A DNA stretch of 64,000 bases from Oenanthe sinensis (GCA_028671895.1 CM053810.1:62807501-62871500); one strand, 5' to 3'; shown: positions 35,676 to 49,072, counted from the stretch's first letter. A program made the numbers and translations. The notes: generated from the sequence alone by a model not told the origin.

Positions 35676-36102
35676 TAATATTCAATTTTTTTTTATAAAA
35701 TTGCAATTTTAAATCAATTAAAGTATTTGAGTGATTAGAAAATTGAAATATACTATTAGATATACAACTCTATATTCTAATTAAAAAATAAGTTCGTTTA
35801 AAGTAATATAACGTAAAAGTATATATAATATATATAAAGCACAATAATAAAATTTAATTAATATAAATAAAATAATATTATTATTTTAATATTCATAAAA
35901 TTTTATTAATAAATTATAATATTAAATAAATTAAAGATGTTGACTAATGAGGAAATTAAAACATGGTTGTTTGTTGATTAAAAGAATGTGTTTGAAATTG
36001 AGTAGAATACACACGTGTATTTGAAGTTGAGCGAGACAAAAAAAGACTAGACCGACGACGGACCAAACATTTGTCCTTGCGAATTTAATAATATAGTATA
36101 GA
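35329..36102 (-). mobile_element. Non-autonomous Helitron
   Basis: Read on the minus strand the 774-bp element begins with TC (TCTATACTATATTATTAAAT, first base at 36102, preceded by A) and ends CTAG at 35329 followed by T. The A|T insertion point and 3' CTRR terminus fit Helitrons. Seven bases before CTAG lies a hairpin, CTCGTGC TTT GCACGAG (35340-35356, 7-bp stem), the Helitron termination hairpin. There is no Rep/helicase gene. Confidence 0.82.
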
Positions 36103-36369
36103 TATGTTAATAAACATTCTTTTATTTTATATAAATTTATTCTATTTAATATAAGGGAATCATGGCCGAGAGACCATCCTCTCGAGGTTATAACAAAAAT
36201 CCATATAAATACAAGAGGGTATATTTGTAAATTCAGAAACTATTTTTGATATTTACAAATATGCCGTTAGGTTTATACGAATACACTTTATAACCTCATG
36301 TAAATTTCTTGAGGTTATTCTCGTGCCCATTTTTCTCTTAATATAAACATGTTATAATTTGAAACGGTA

Positions 36370-36543
36370 TTATAATAAATATATACCGGGCTTAAAAAGA
36401 AAAATTTTAGTTAATATATATACGTATATAGTTAAAACTCGTATTAAAACTATATCTAATATATGTATATTTTCAGGCCTATGACCCCGAGTACCAACTG
36501 ACCAAAACTTTTAATATTTCGGTTATAATAATATAGTATAAAT
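36370..36543. repeat. Diverged repeat, copy B, with a Helitron-like 5' end
   Basis: It matches the segment at 35165-35320. Its right edge, read on the minus strand, is TTTATACTATATTATTATAA, a mutated version of the TCTATACTATATTATTA Helitron start at 36102. It may be the 5' part of an older Helitron of the same family. Confidence 0.55.
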
Positions 36544-37259
36544 GTATTTAAAAAACATAAAACACACACACACACATATATATATTATTTTTAAATTTTA
36601 TTGTTAAAAAATTATTATTTATGCATATATAATGTTTTTAAGAAAATAAAAATGTATCTAATAAATAAATTGACATTGTTCAATCATGTATATCTGAATG
36701 CAGATAATTTATGATTGTTTTATTCATGAAGTAGTATCGAGTTAAAATTGTGTTAAGGTGGTACATGAATTAAATATCATTTATGATATAATGTGATTGC
36801 TTGAGTGGTTAAATAAATTTATCAATTTAATAGTTTTTAATAAATAAATAAATATATAAGCGGTTAATATGAAAATAATTCACTATTATTTATCAAAAAT
36901 TAAATAATATTCTTATTAACTTTTTATTTTAAAAATTAATATTTAGTTTTATAAATAAAAATAAAAATTATAAATTTTGATTTAATTACTCATACTCATA
37001 GTTCATACCCGCTCCTTTAATATATAAAAAATTTGGAATATGTAAAATATTAAATTTTCAATCAAATAACAATTATGAGTTTGAAATGAATAAAACTCCT
37101 GTCTAATATGTATATTCATTAGTCTGTTATTAACAAGATTTTGAATGATTTTTGGACAAATATCACGCAATAAATGACTATTATTTTCTATTTTTTTCCA
37201 GATATATTTTATACCATTAATCTTGGATTATTGTTCAATAATAAATATTAAATTTATAA

Positions 37260-37645
37260 TTTTCCCTAATATATGTATAGTATTATATATTAATTTTAGG
37301 TATCTAACTAAAGAGATCCCCTTTGGTTAGATTTTTTCATCTTGATATTTAATCTATTTATTTATAATAATATTATATTATATATTTTTAATTATATTTT
37401 TATTGTTTAATGCGGTATTAACTATTATTTACTTAATTATTTATTTATTTGAATTTTCATGCAGTAATCGGTATTAATTGTCTTTTTGAATTTTCATTGC
37501 AGGACTTTGGTTATTATCTAAATGTCCAGGGACATCTTGCATGACATTCGGTTAGATGATAAATTTTCTTGAATGAAAGAACTCAATTACTTTCGAGATT
37601 GTATTTCCATACAACTCACTTATGAGAAAGTATTCCCCGAAAGAA
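37260..37645. repeat. Dispersed repeat, copy 1
   Basis: It shares TATCTAACTAAAG, CCTTTGGTTA, GACATCT..GCATG, GGTTAGAT(G/A)ATAAA and GATTGTATTTC(C/G)ATACAACTCA with 60455-60770 in the same order. No protein is encoded. Confidence 0.75.
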
Positions 37646-39935
37646 GAAACAAACTATTCCCCAACTAATTAAGGGTAAGAGTTGAGACACAAATATATAT
37701 GGAAAAATGGGCCCGAAGATGATCTCAGATAACTCCATTGAGATTATAAGCTCTTTCCATGCAAATTTAATGACATTTTTATAAATATTAAAAATTTATT
37801 CTAAATTTACAAATCTACGCTTATGTATTTATATAGGAAATTGTTATAATTTTAGTTAGTATCATAAGGCCATCCTCAAGTACATGATTTCTAATATATA
37901 TATATATATATATTTAAATATTAAATTTGTAACCTTACAAATGAGTTAAGACACTAATATGATTGACATCTATCCGCTATAATTTTCCGCGAATAATATT
38001 GAAACATGAAATTTTTGTAAATTTAGAACGTTATCTATTCGCACTTCTAGAATGTAGTTAGGGTTTTTCCTATTCACAAGAAAAAAATACGGATAAATAA
38101 TTGATTAATCATAACATGTTCTGGACAAATGAAAAGGTCCGCTAATACCAAATTTTTAATTCGCCACTGGGAATTAAAAACCAGACTCAACGAGGCTTTC
38201 AAAGCCAGATCTGATTCACTGAAGGGTTGTACAGTAATTTCGTGAAAAAATATTACTACGTGTATTTTATAACGTGGAAGCGGGCTTAAATACAGCTCTT
38301 CTCTTGTATGACTGGATCGAATATTCTAAATAGAAGGCCCATGTAAAATTGTACTGTATTCAAGAGCAACCTGGCCCTCCATCTGTTTTTTAATCTTTCT
38401 TTAATTTGAAATTGGTTGTTTCTTTGGTTCCCAAATATAATGGGTCAATTACAGGTAAGAAGAAGAAATGGACAGATAAATTTTAGTTAATGATCTATGC
38501 ATTATTCCAAAATATTCAAACTAACAATTAAAAATTTATATTATTAATTCAAAAAATATTAATAAAAGCAAAGCTTTCAAAACAAAAAATTATAGCAAAA
38601 ATAATATCAAAATTTTTTGGTATTTTTTTCCCCCAATAATAAAATTTTCATGTTAGTTGAAATGTGACTGCCATTATATGGATCCAATGTAATGAAGTGC
38701 CTTATGTTTAAACTTACTTTTTAAAGGATAGAAATAAGGAAAACATGATAAAAATTACAAACTGCGAAAAAATAACACGTTACTTGGGCCCATTGTTTTT
38801 TTGGTCCTATTATTAAATATTATCTCATTGTAGAGATTGCATGTATCTATGTGTATATTAGTCAACAAGTACTACCAAATCTGCAAGGGAGACAAAATAT
38901 AAGTGGCCCACTGGAATAAATTTTATATTTTAAGGTTATCCCACTTCCACAGTTCCCCTTAAATATTTTATTATAATATACTGTATAATATTGTAGCGGT
39001 AATAATAACAATAAATTTCAATTTTTTTAATAAAATCCCCGTGTTAATTTAAAAAAAATCTTTTATTAGCAGTCTTGTATTAATATCTAAACCCCTGTTG
39101 TGCAAGTTTTAACTTTTACGTATGTAATTTACATAATATTTTTTAATTTTCAAAGAAGTTTAACATAATTACCTTTAATACATAATAAATAAGATTTTAA
39201 AATTATTAAAATGATTTTCAATACAAGTTTTTTTTTTGTTTTACAAACTGTCAATACAAGTTTTAATTGCTGTCATGCAAATTTGACATATATATTTATA
39301 ATCATAATTACCATAAAATCCTATTAACGTGATCATATTTTAATAATCTTACATATATAAATTAAAATAAAATAAAATAATATCACATATAGCAGGAGAT
39401 AGAGTGAAAATTTATAAAATTCAAAAAGGAGATAATTCAGAAGATCTGGGATTTATTACCGGGGGCATGACTCAACATATTTGATTTCAGCAAAGACTAA
39501 AAAATCTATGGATTCTATTTTATGACCATGTCAACAAAAATTTTAATTAAAAATTCATTATATTATATTAAATAAATACATTCCGGTGACATGGACTCAG
39601 TTGATGAAAATATACCCCACCTCTGTACACTATCATACTTTAGTTTCAAACCACAGGCTTAATATAGCATATTATTATAATAATAGAAGATAGTAATATT
39701 CTCTCCGTTTAATTAATTATTTGTTGACCTTTTATAATATATAATTTGATTAAAAAAATTTTATAAAGAGAAAATTGACAATTTAAAACTAAAAAATAAT
39801 TTATTAATTATATAAAATAAAATAGGAATAGGAAATTAGAAAATAAATAATTAAAAGGTAAATTGGCAGGGTGTAGTGAATGGAAGACTTGAAGTGTAAA
39901 GTGTAATATAGTACTAGTCAGTCCTGTAATAAATA
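37646..39935. other. AT-rich intergenic DNA; nothing recognised
   Basis: No conserved coding frame, RNA gene or clearly bounded transposon was found in this gene-poor stretch. Confidence 0.5.
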
Positions 39936-40218
39936 CTCCCTCCGTCCCAACCAATTCTTTACACTTTCTTTTTTGGGACGTCCCACCCAATTCTTTACAT
40001 TACTAAAAATAGTAACTTTCAACAATAAAATACATTATTACATCCACTACTTCACTCCACTTTTTCAACACTTTACACTATTACACCCACTATTTCATTT
40101 ATTTTAACAATAAAATCACTATTACACCCACTACTTCATTTATTTTAACAATATTACACCCACTATCTTGGTCTCCGTGCCCGGACCAAATGTAAACATT
40201 TGGCCGGGACGGAGGGAG
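39936..40218. mobile_element. Stowaway-like MITE upstream of the nucleotidyltransferase gene
   Basis: The 283-bp element has ends CTCCCTCCGTCCCAACCAA and GGCCGGGACGGAGGGAG flanked by TA on both sides. The interior holds repeats of ATTACACCCACTA(C/T)TTCA. Its right edge is 365 bp before the start codon, so it lies in the likely promoter. Confidence 0.88.
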
Positions 40219-40319
40219 TATTAGATTAGTATATTGTGGGTCTTCCCCCGTGTTTATCTCCTCCTGCTCCTATTCACTTTTTTTCAATACTAATTCTCGG
40301 GTAAGTCATTTCACATTCG

Positions 40320-40583
40320 CTCTCTCGTCACAGACAACAGAATCACACACACACACACACACAGCAACAACAACAAGTAGTATTATCAATCAATAGATAT
40401 ACTCAAAAGCGTTTTCTTTTTCCCCCAAAAAGCTCATCTTTTTATAACATCACCGGTTTTTCTTTATTATTGTTTCACACACATACACACAATAACAACA
40501 ACCGTTTCACATAGACACACACACACACAATTGAGGTGTGGTGAATTGTGATGTTGAATTGTGTGCAGAACAGGTGAATTTAG
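40320..40583 (+). promoter_or_regulatory. Promoter/leader of the nucleotidyltransferase gene with CA repeats
   Basis: Three CA-rich runs (about 40345-40363, 40475-40491, 40515-40530) and a possible TATA-like TTTTTATAAC near 40439 precede the ATG. The transcription start is not determined. Confidence 0.35.
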
Positions 40584-43500
40584 ATGGAGGAGAATAGTTC
40601 GATGAGCTCGTCGTCGGAATCGAGTAGCGATCGGAGTGTAAGGACCGATCCGGCGGAGACGGTGATCGGAGAAGATGTGTGGGAGATAGCTGAACAAGTG
40701 GCGTGGCAAGAGGTGTTGGAGTGTATTCATCCTACACTTGACACTCAGGAGAATCGTAGAGACGTTATTGACTATGTTCAGAGACTTATCAGCTGCTCTC
40801 TCAGCGTTGAGGTCTTTTTCTCTCTCTCTCATTTATGTGTCTATATAATTGCTGTTTTCTCTCTGTGTTTATGTCTTTATACTTGTTTATCTTTGTGTGT
40901 CTCTGTGTGTGTGTGTGAGAGAGAGAGAGAGGAATTTATAATTGTTTATATTGATGATTGGTTTTTGTGTAAGCTTAATTACTTTTGATAATCAAGTTGC
41001 AAACTTTATTTGTTTGGCCTTGGCATTTGTCATGTATAATGGAGTTATTTATGAAGGGTTATGAATGTTTTATGAAGGGTTATGTGTTTCTACTTGTTTA
41101 TGTTTTATAATGGACAAATCTGTATCACCTGAAATTTTCATGCTTTAGATACTTTTTGTTACTGGAAGACAATCCAACTTGACCACAAAGATCACATAAT
41201 AATTTCAAGAAATAAGCTTTTGCCACTATTGATGTCTTCAATATCGGGGGATGCCAGCCCTACCTAAAATCAGCAGTGAATTTGCTCAACCTCCTTCATT
41301 TACTGAAAAAGTCGTGGAAAAGTAGGTTGCATAGATAAAACTTACATTCTCCACTGTTAAATCATCAAGTCTTGCATATTTTCCATGACATTTTTTAATG
41401 CTCAGTGGTCTTGCAATTCATAAAAATTTCAAAGATATATATTTGTTTTAGTTTTGTACAAATCCTAATATGTTTATAAAATTTCATGTTGTGGATTTAG
41501 AGATTTCTCTGGTTATTACATCAGTTTAAATTGTTAAGTTGACACATACATAAAAGCTTGGTGAACTGAATCAGCTGTACATTTTTTTGGGAGCTGTATT
41601 TAGGGTATTGTCTAGTTTTACGTGTTCTTTACTAAATATACAGTGAAAGAATGTTTTGTAGTTATTATGTGGAACTTGGAGTTTTATTGTCCGTGTGCGT
41701 TTATCTTGTATAGGACTTGTGTATGCCTTCTCGTTTGATTTGTTGCACCGTGCATCAGTTCTAGCCTATGCAAGCTGTGTCAAAGTTTGGATCTTTTGGT
41801 GGTTTCTTGAATTGTCTTTCCATTTTAGCAGTTCACTATTATAAACAATTTTAGAAATTTAACTTTCTTACTGGATTATATGCGTCATTTTTACTGATAG
41901 AAGTGTTTGAAATTTCGATGAGATGATGATCTGTTGTACTGAATTATCTATATAATTTTTTACATTCACAGGTTTTCCCATATGGTTCAGTTCCGCTCAA
42001 GACTTATTTACCAGATGGAGATATTGACTTGACTGCCCTGAGTAGTCCTAAATCCGATGATTCTTTGTGTCGTGATGTACTTGCGGTGATGCGTGCTGAA
42101 CAGTTAAATGCAAATGCTGAATTTGAAGTGAGAGACACACAGTTTATAGATGCTGAGGTTCTTTTTTTATTCCTGGTTTAAATTTCTTTCAAGCGATGAA
42201 GCCAAAGTATTAGCAACTTTTTCTAGTGCAGATTCTGTAGTGGTCGTTGTAATATCCTACATTTTATGTTACAATTTAAATGTTTATTATGGGCCGTCCT
42301 TAAGTAGAAATCAAACAGAATACTAACCGTGCATATTTACAGTGAGAACCACTAAGGTTCAACACTTTGTTGAACCTTGCTTATGTCTCCTGTTGGTGTT
42401 GAATCTTGGTTATGTATCATGTTGAATCATAGGGGTCTATACCTAATTATGGAACGGTAAACCCTAGATGGACCATTGTCATTAATTAGAATATATCTAC
42501 TTGAAATTTTTTATACCCAAATTCCAAAATGGTGAACCCCAAATGGACAGTTGTCTTTAAATAAAACTTAAATGTTCTATACTCATGTATCTTGAACCTT
42601 AGGTATCGTTGGAACTTAGTGGTTCCTGTTTTACTAAAATAGGAAATATTTGACATTTTATCCAAACCCTATTCCCTTTTTCGAAATTACCTTCAATTGA
42701 TGTCGTATGTGTAAGTAACTCACCAGTAATCAAGATGCTTTTAAGCAGAATATTGTATAAAGCACTTGGAGTATATAAGATTCAAGTTGGCTTCAGACAG
42801 CGCATAACATGTAAAACTAGATTTTAAATTGTATTTAGGGCGACCTTCTTTCTGTCTTATTATGCCTGCATTAATTGCTAGTTGTATCTCATCTATATGG
42901 TCGTAGGTTACTACTCTCGGTATTTTCTTTTCCATATATATTATCAAACAACGATGTTTGAAAGAGGAAAAATAATCTCATAACTTGATATAACTCTTTC
43001 CCCTGTTAAGCTGTTATGTATGTCCTGTTGGCAAAGTTATGTTTCTCCCTTGCATTTTCCCCTTTGTCTCTTGTGTAACTGTTTTCTCTGGTTGCAGGTT
43101 AAGCTTGTAAAGTGCCTAGTTGATAATATTGTGATTGATATATCCTTTAATCAGTTGGGTGGGCTTTCTACTCTCTGTTTTCTCGAACAGGTATTAATAT
43201 ATGCTAGTCTATTTAAAACATTATTAATGTGTTTTCATATGCTTTTTAACACTATTCTCCTGCAAATAATTTTAGTTTTGTTGGATTTAGAGTAAAATTA
43301 GCACTGAAATTTTACCTTCTAACGCTTTAGGCAACTGTAAAGGGGATTATTAGTAAGTTATTTTTTTTCCAAATATATTAATATGTGTACCAACAGAAAT
43401 TCAGAAAATGCATACACACACACACTTCTTTTGGTTATGTACTAATATCTTATGGTTTTACTGTTTAGTATACTTTCTATTTAAAATTTGATATTTCCAT

Positions 43501-46500
43501 TTTGAAACCGTGACTTTTTAACAGTAATAGTAAAATTATAAAACCTGTAAACAACATTAAAATCTATTCCATGCTATTATATATTCTTTCACTGTATGTA
43601 CATTGAATTCTTGTTAATGTAGATGTACCTACTATTAGAATAAGAAACTTTCAATTTCAAATAAACCAGGTGGATAATCCGACTTATATAGCTTTGACAG
43701 TAACTGGTAAATTTTAGTACTACATATTGAAGCGGTAAATATTAAGTACTGTCAATTCACATCAGATTAAAGTTTTAGAAATAGTTCAAAAAACTTAGAT
43801 ATTTTAAGGTAAATTAATCACATATATAAATTTTGTAATCACATAAATTTTAAAGTTACTGAAAAAATAGTCAAAATAATCAATACAATTGATATATATA
43901 TAAATTATCAAATTACAGTATTATATTTTGTTCATTTATTTTTTACTAATATTGAATTTATAATATATTATCAATATTATATTTTAAAATATAAATCATC
44001 TAACATAAGTTGTTGATTATGTTTACGGAGTTACTAAATTTTAACAATCATACAGTTGAGGTACACAGAGTGCTTAAAATTTTATAGTTTTTCCCTTCTT
44101 TTTTGAGACCTGCTCAAAATTGTGTAGTTGAGGTACAAAAAATGCTCAATTAAAACTTAAAAGTTTAGTTACAAAAAATGTTCAAACTCGCACACGAAGT
44201 ACTCAATCAAAAGTTCAGGTACTCGATCAAAATTTTAGGTACAGTTTATTTACACAAATGGTTTTTACTCTAATAAAAATCATAGGATGAATTTGCATCA
44301 TTTTGATTAGTTAATATCATGGTCTTGTCTTCTTGCCACAAATTTAGATCTATCAAAAAGTTTATGCTTCTGTTATATATATTGTTTTCTTTCTTCCTAT
44401 TCTTGTTTTAATTCATTTAATGCAGGTTGATCGTCTCATTGGCAAGGATCATCTCTTTAAACATAGTATCATCCTGATAAAAGCGTGGTGTTACTATGAA
44501 AGCAGAATCCTTGGTGCCCATCATGGTTTAATTTCTACTTATGCTTTGGAATCATTGATTCTATACATATTCCATATGTTCAATTCATCCTTAAATGGAC
44601 CTCTAGCGGTAATTACTCGTGGCCGTGTTAAATGATTTAACATCTTAGTGTACAGAATACACAAAAAAGTTGGCTTATGAAATTTTCGTTTCCCAATTGT
44701 AGGCTCTTCATCGGTTTTTGGTTTATTATAGCAAATTTGATTGGGAGAACTATTGTATCAGTATAAATGGTCCAGTTTGCACTTCATATCTGCCTGATAT
44801 AGTAGGTAAGCAATACTATCTTGTGAAGTTGTGGCACGATGTATTTCAATCTCTTTCTTCTCCCTGTGGCTGAGCGATAATGGAAGAAGAGTGATTCTGT
44901 TGGTTCTGAGAATGTGCTTCTGTGTTTGCTTCAGTTGATAATCCAGACAATGAAGATGAGCTGATGCTTAGCGAAGAATTTCTAAGAAACTGTGTGGACA
45001 TGTTCTCGGTTTCACCGAAATCATCTGAGTCCAATTCCCGCGCGTTTCCCAAGAAGAATCTTAATATAATTGATCCTTTGAAAGAGAACAATAATCTCGG
45101 GCGCAGTGTTAATAGAGGTAGGTAACTTTTTTCTCATATCCTTTACTGGAATTTGCACATCTATTCTGTCAGTATAATGTATAAGTTGCAAGAATAAAGT
45201 TTTCTTTTTTCCTTTTCTTATTTGAGATTTATAAGGAAATGTAATCAATATTTTAAATTAAAATATCTGGTCTGAACTCTGAAAGAAAATTAAACTTTGA
45301 TTTGAAGTAATTGTAGAGAACTTTAGTTGGCTGCATATCTATACATACTAGATTCAATTGTTTTCGGAGTGTTTAGATTGTATCATGGTTCTTCTTGTGA
45401 GTTGTGATTGACGAGTCACTTCACATTGAAGCCTATAGTTCTGGCTGCAGGAAGGCTGAATGGAAGCAATATACTTGAGTAACTCAGAAGTTAGAAGTGA
45501 TGTGTAGTTATATATTAATCCTTTTTGGATTTGCCAAAGTAAATGTTCTTCCGGACATTTCTGTAGTATATTTTCACAGATTTTTGTAGAAACCCAAGTT
45601 TCGAAGCTGTTGAATACACCTTTAACAGATAATTAAATCATTTGGCACCAACATAAATTTGTATCAGTGGCGACCACAGGAATAATACCGTTAATGTTTG
45701 TAAATATAGCTTCCTGCCATCTGTTTCCTTTAATATGTGTGTCTATATTATAAATATTATTTTGATACCCGAAGATCGCGCGTAGCACTGATGACTTAAT
45801 TATTTCTAGTTCACTTTTCTATAATATCAATCAATTTCCACTCTGGGCAATTTTTCGAACTTTCATGCACAACTCCTGTTTTGAGAATAAGGTAATGAAT
45901 AGCTTTACTGTAGTTGGTATATTATAGAGGGATCAAACTTGGATTTTTTTTTCTCCCTGTTCTGTTTCTAGAAATTGAAATTATATATGCTTGATATTTT
46001 CAGGAAACTACTTCCGTATACGCAGTGCTTTTAAATTTGGGGCTCGCAAACTTGGTAATATCCTTAGTTTGCCCAGAGACAGACTTGCTGAAGAGATCAA
46101 GAATTTCTTTGAGAACACTCTGGAGAGACATGGGCGCAAAAGTGCTACACATATACCTGGCGATGAGCTTGAGAGGTTACCATTTACAGTATATTCTGAT
46201 GATGACAGACATCAGAACCATTTCAGTGGAAATATTGATCACCATATCTTGGGCTTGGAAGATAATATCAGATCTGCATCCATAAATGAGCCAGGCAGAT
46301 ACTCAAACATCACAGTTGCTTCACAGATGGCGGTACAAACATGCTACACCCCAGAGGGAACTGTAACCGTCGGAGATTGCTTTGAAAAGGAATATGATGA
46401 CCTTGTCAGAGATAGGTCTCTCCGCTTGCGAAACACAAATGTAGAGCCTGATTTTTTATCACCTGGGAGAGATAGTAGTGATTCTTTCTTAACAAACTTT

Positions 46501-47624
46501 AATGCAGGACATTTTGGTGATTCAGCAATCTCTAGTCCAGAGGATACTTTCTCAGACAGTTTATCTGTTGATTTTAGAAAGAAAACCTTGGATGGTAATG
46601 TTGACGATATTGAAAGTTTAAACCTGGCAGACCTTAGTGGGGATTATGATAGTCACATAAGAAGTCTGCTCTATGGTCAGTGTTGCCATGGATATGCGTT
46701 ATATTCACCTGCAAAGTGCAGAACTCTCTTATCATTCCCTACTCATTTCCATAACGAGCCCTGGGATACTGTCCGCCAGTACATGCCAGTGATCTGGAAC
46801 ATGAACTCAAATGATGCAGCTTTTGGGCATCCTCCTTATGCTGTTGACAGTTCTAATCCATCCACAGCTGGTTTTGGTCTGGTTGAAAGGAGAAAAGCAC
46901 GAGGAACAGGGACATACATTCCTCATCCGGTATCTTTTTGACTTGTCAATATTTGTTAATTGTGGAACATAATTAATTGGTTTGAGGTAAAAGTACGATC
47001 CTTGTCTACACGGTAATCTAATAATTAGTCTTGTAATTTGCAGAAGCATAATTTATTCAGAGAGAGACCCTCTCAGGCTAGGAGGAATCAGTTTCAAGAC
47101 ACTCGCTGCCAGGTGCAGAATCAGTTACAAGACACTCGCTGCCAGGTGCAGATATACACCTCCAGCAACATTGTAGATTCTACTTCACCAAGAACATTGG
47201 ATGATAATTCTATAAGAATATCTTCATTTGAACAAGTGAAAGAACAAACCTTGGTTTCAAGTTTTGAGAAGCAAGATTTACACAACCAGCTGATTAACTC
47301 TCATGGCAACAGAACCTCAATTTCAAATTATGTACTTAAATTTGGATCTTTCGGGTCTTTGGCAGAAGGTAGCAGTTTGTTGGGTTTAAGTGATTCTGTT
47401 GCAGGGGCATCTGTTTCAACCCCTGCGTCTCCAGCAGTGCAGAATTCCGAAGAAGTAAAAGGTAACCAAGGAAGGTGAGTGACTATTAAGTTCAATACAT
47501 TGACATTTGTAGTTTAAATGCAGATTTTTTTAGATATTCTGGTGTTTTGGGCTTTTATTTCAGGGCTGCGGAGAATTTTCTAAACCTCGAGAATGATGAT
47601 GATTTCCCCCCACTTTCTTCTTGA
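40584..47624 (+). CDS. Pol-beta-fold nucleotidyltransferase (non-canonical poly(A)/terminal uridylyltransferase-like), 9 exons, 797 aa
   Basis: Exons in frame: 40584-40811, 41972-42157, 43098-43190, 44426-44608, 44703-44805, 44935-45117, 46004-46929, 47044-47474, 47564-47624 (TGA 47622-47624). After a Ser-rich start, PYGSVPLKTYLPDGDIDLT (residues 79-97) is the nucleotidyltransferase signature: Gly81-Ser82 and metal-binding Asp93 and Asp95. VIDISF gives the third Asp (Asp152). LIKAWCYYES and HHGLISTYALESLILYIF form the PAP/OAS1 substrate-binding domain. Exons 7-9 encode a long, probably disordered Ser/Asp-rich tail ending DDFPPLSS. All three catalytic acids are present, so an active enzyme adding A or U to RNA is plausible, but substrate and location cannot be read. 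It resembles the plant PAP/OAS1 substrate-binding family (from memory At3g51620/At3g56320). Confidence 0.93.
42343..42628. mobile_element. Foldback element in nucleotidyltransferase intron 2
   Basis: GAGAACCACTAAGGTTCAAC on the left is inverted at the right end (complement CAGGAACCACTAAGTTCCAA). A second inner pair, GGTTCAACACTTTGTTGAACC, forms its own small hairpin. No clear target duplication was found, so superfamily is open. Confidence 0.55.
47086..47151 (+). repeat. 33-bp in-frame tandem repeat in the nucleotidyltransferase tail
   Basis: Two consecutive 33-bp units encode NQFQDTRCQVQ and NQLQDTRCQVQ. The DNA copies are nearly identical (CAAGACACTCGCTGCCAGGT in both), suggesting a recent duplication. 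Confidence 0.92.
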
Positions 47625-48069
47625 ATCCCTTGAAGGGGGGTGCATGTGTTAACTTGAGAGATGGATAAGTTAAAGGTTCTAACATTGAGAATGATCTTTA
47701 GAAGAGGTTTTTTTGGGTTGAACACAGTTCAAACTTTTGTTTTTTTGGTTCGTTTTGACATATCATTAGGAACACAAATTAAAAAGAAAATTAGAAAATG
47801 GATTAACAGTTTTTGTAGTTTGTACAATCTTTTGGTTCAATTTCGCCCTGCATCCCTATTTTTTGATTATTACATAATTAACAAGAATATATATATATAT
47901 ATATATATAAAACCTGAATAAACTCAAGTTTATTCCGGGGTTATGTGTCTGTTTTATGCAGCACAAATCTCAAGTTGCTATAATAAACTGAATAACTAGT
48001 TCTGCTCAGTTTATTATTTACCAGTTTATTATTGACACAAGTTCTGTAAAGATTAGGGACAAATTTGTG
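47625..48069. other. 3' UTR of the nucleotidyltransferase gene and spacer
   Basis: It contains a short (AT)n run near 47888-47909. No gene is seen. Confidence 0.5.
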
Positions 48070-49063
48070 GGGTTAAATGGCTATTTGGTCATTTAACTAG
48101 AGCCCAACTTGCAAGTGGGTCGTCAAACTGAAATTACTTGCATCAGAGTAACTAAACGTAAATAAACCTATAATCACGGCATTGAATTTGAACAAAACTT
48201 TCATGATTGTCAAGTCAAGTTGACTTTTAACGATTTCTGTGAAATAGTACCACAAATTGAGTACACCCCAGCTGCCACATTGAGTCCACCTCACTCACTC
48301 CCAATAAGAAATAACCATATCCAAAACCAAAATTCTACCTAAAATCTCATTGTTCTTTTGAGTCATCAGAAACACAAAAGATTTTTGCTAAATGACTAAC
48401 CTTTCCGATGCTGATTTTGAAGGGCAAAACTTGTTACATTTCTTACCGTTTGCCTTCATTCTTACTACCCTCAAGAATCTCCTCTTTGATATATATACAC
48501 CCCCTCACACACACCCACTATGTATGTATCATTTGTTGTCTATATAGATATGTATTGTTTCAATTTGAAATGTTTGATGCACTTAAGAATGATAAGGAAG
48601 TTGGGATTGTAATTTATGATGTGGTAGTTCGTGTTTAAACATTAATTGGGATAAAAACTCTCATTCTCTACAATGCTGGGGTAAATTAACTCACATATTA
48701 CATAGGGTATTTAACATATGTATCTATCTTTCATTTACATAGATATTATATATAAACCTGCATATATGTTTGATGTATTGTGTAGCCATGGAATTCGAAT
48801 TTGAATGTTTAAAATATATACAAATTGTTGAAGAAGATAAAGAGGAGAAGAATCTGGGTCAAAAAAATGGATCAAATAATAAAGATCGGGTTGGATAAGA
48901 GTAGCCGTCATGTTAGATTTCCGTCAAACTCTGTTAATGTTTTAACGTCACTCACCTGATTGGAAGTTTTTTCTAGCTCAAGTATTTGACTGCAAGTTTT
49001 TTCAGTTTGATAACCCACTTGCAAGTCGGACTCCAATTCAATGACCAATAGCCATTTAACCCC
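48070..49063. mobile_element. Mutator-like non-autonomous element, 994 bp
   Basis: It is bounded by a perfect 9-bp direct repeat AAATTTGTG (48061-48069, 49064-49072). Terminal inverted repeats of about 75 bp or more: left GGGTTAAATGGCTATTTGGT and right complement GGGTTAAATGGCTATTGGTC, continuing through ACTTGCAAGTGGGT and TCAAACTGAAA. The open frame at 48408 inside has no transposase similarity, so it is a MULE derivative mobilised in trans. Confidence 0.88.
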
Positions 49064-49072
49064 AAATTTGTG

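Noticed and set aside
36160..36345. Foldback with CTCGAGGTTATAAC and inverted TATAACCTC
   Set aside because: The inverted parts are short and the outer ends do not match well; possibly a decayed MITE but not supportable.
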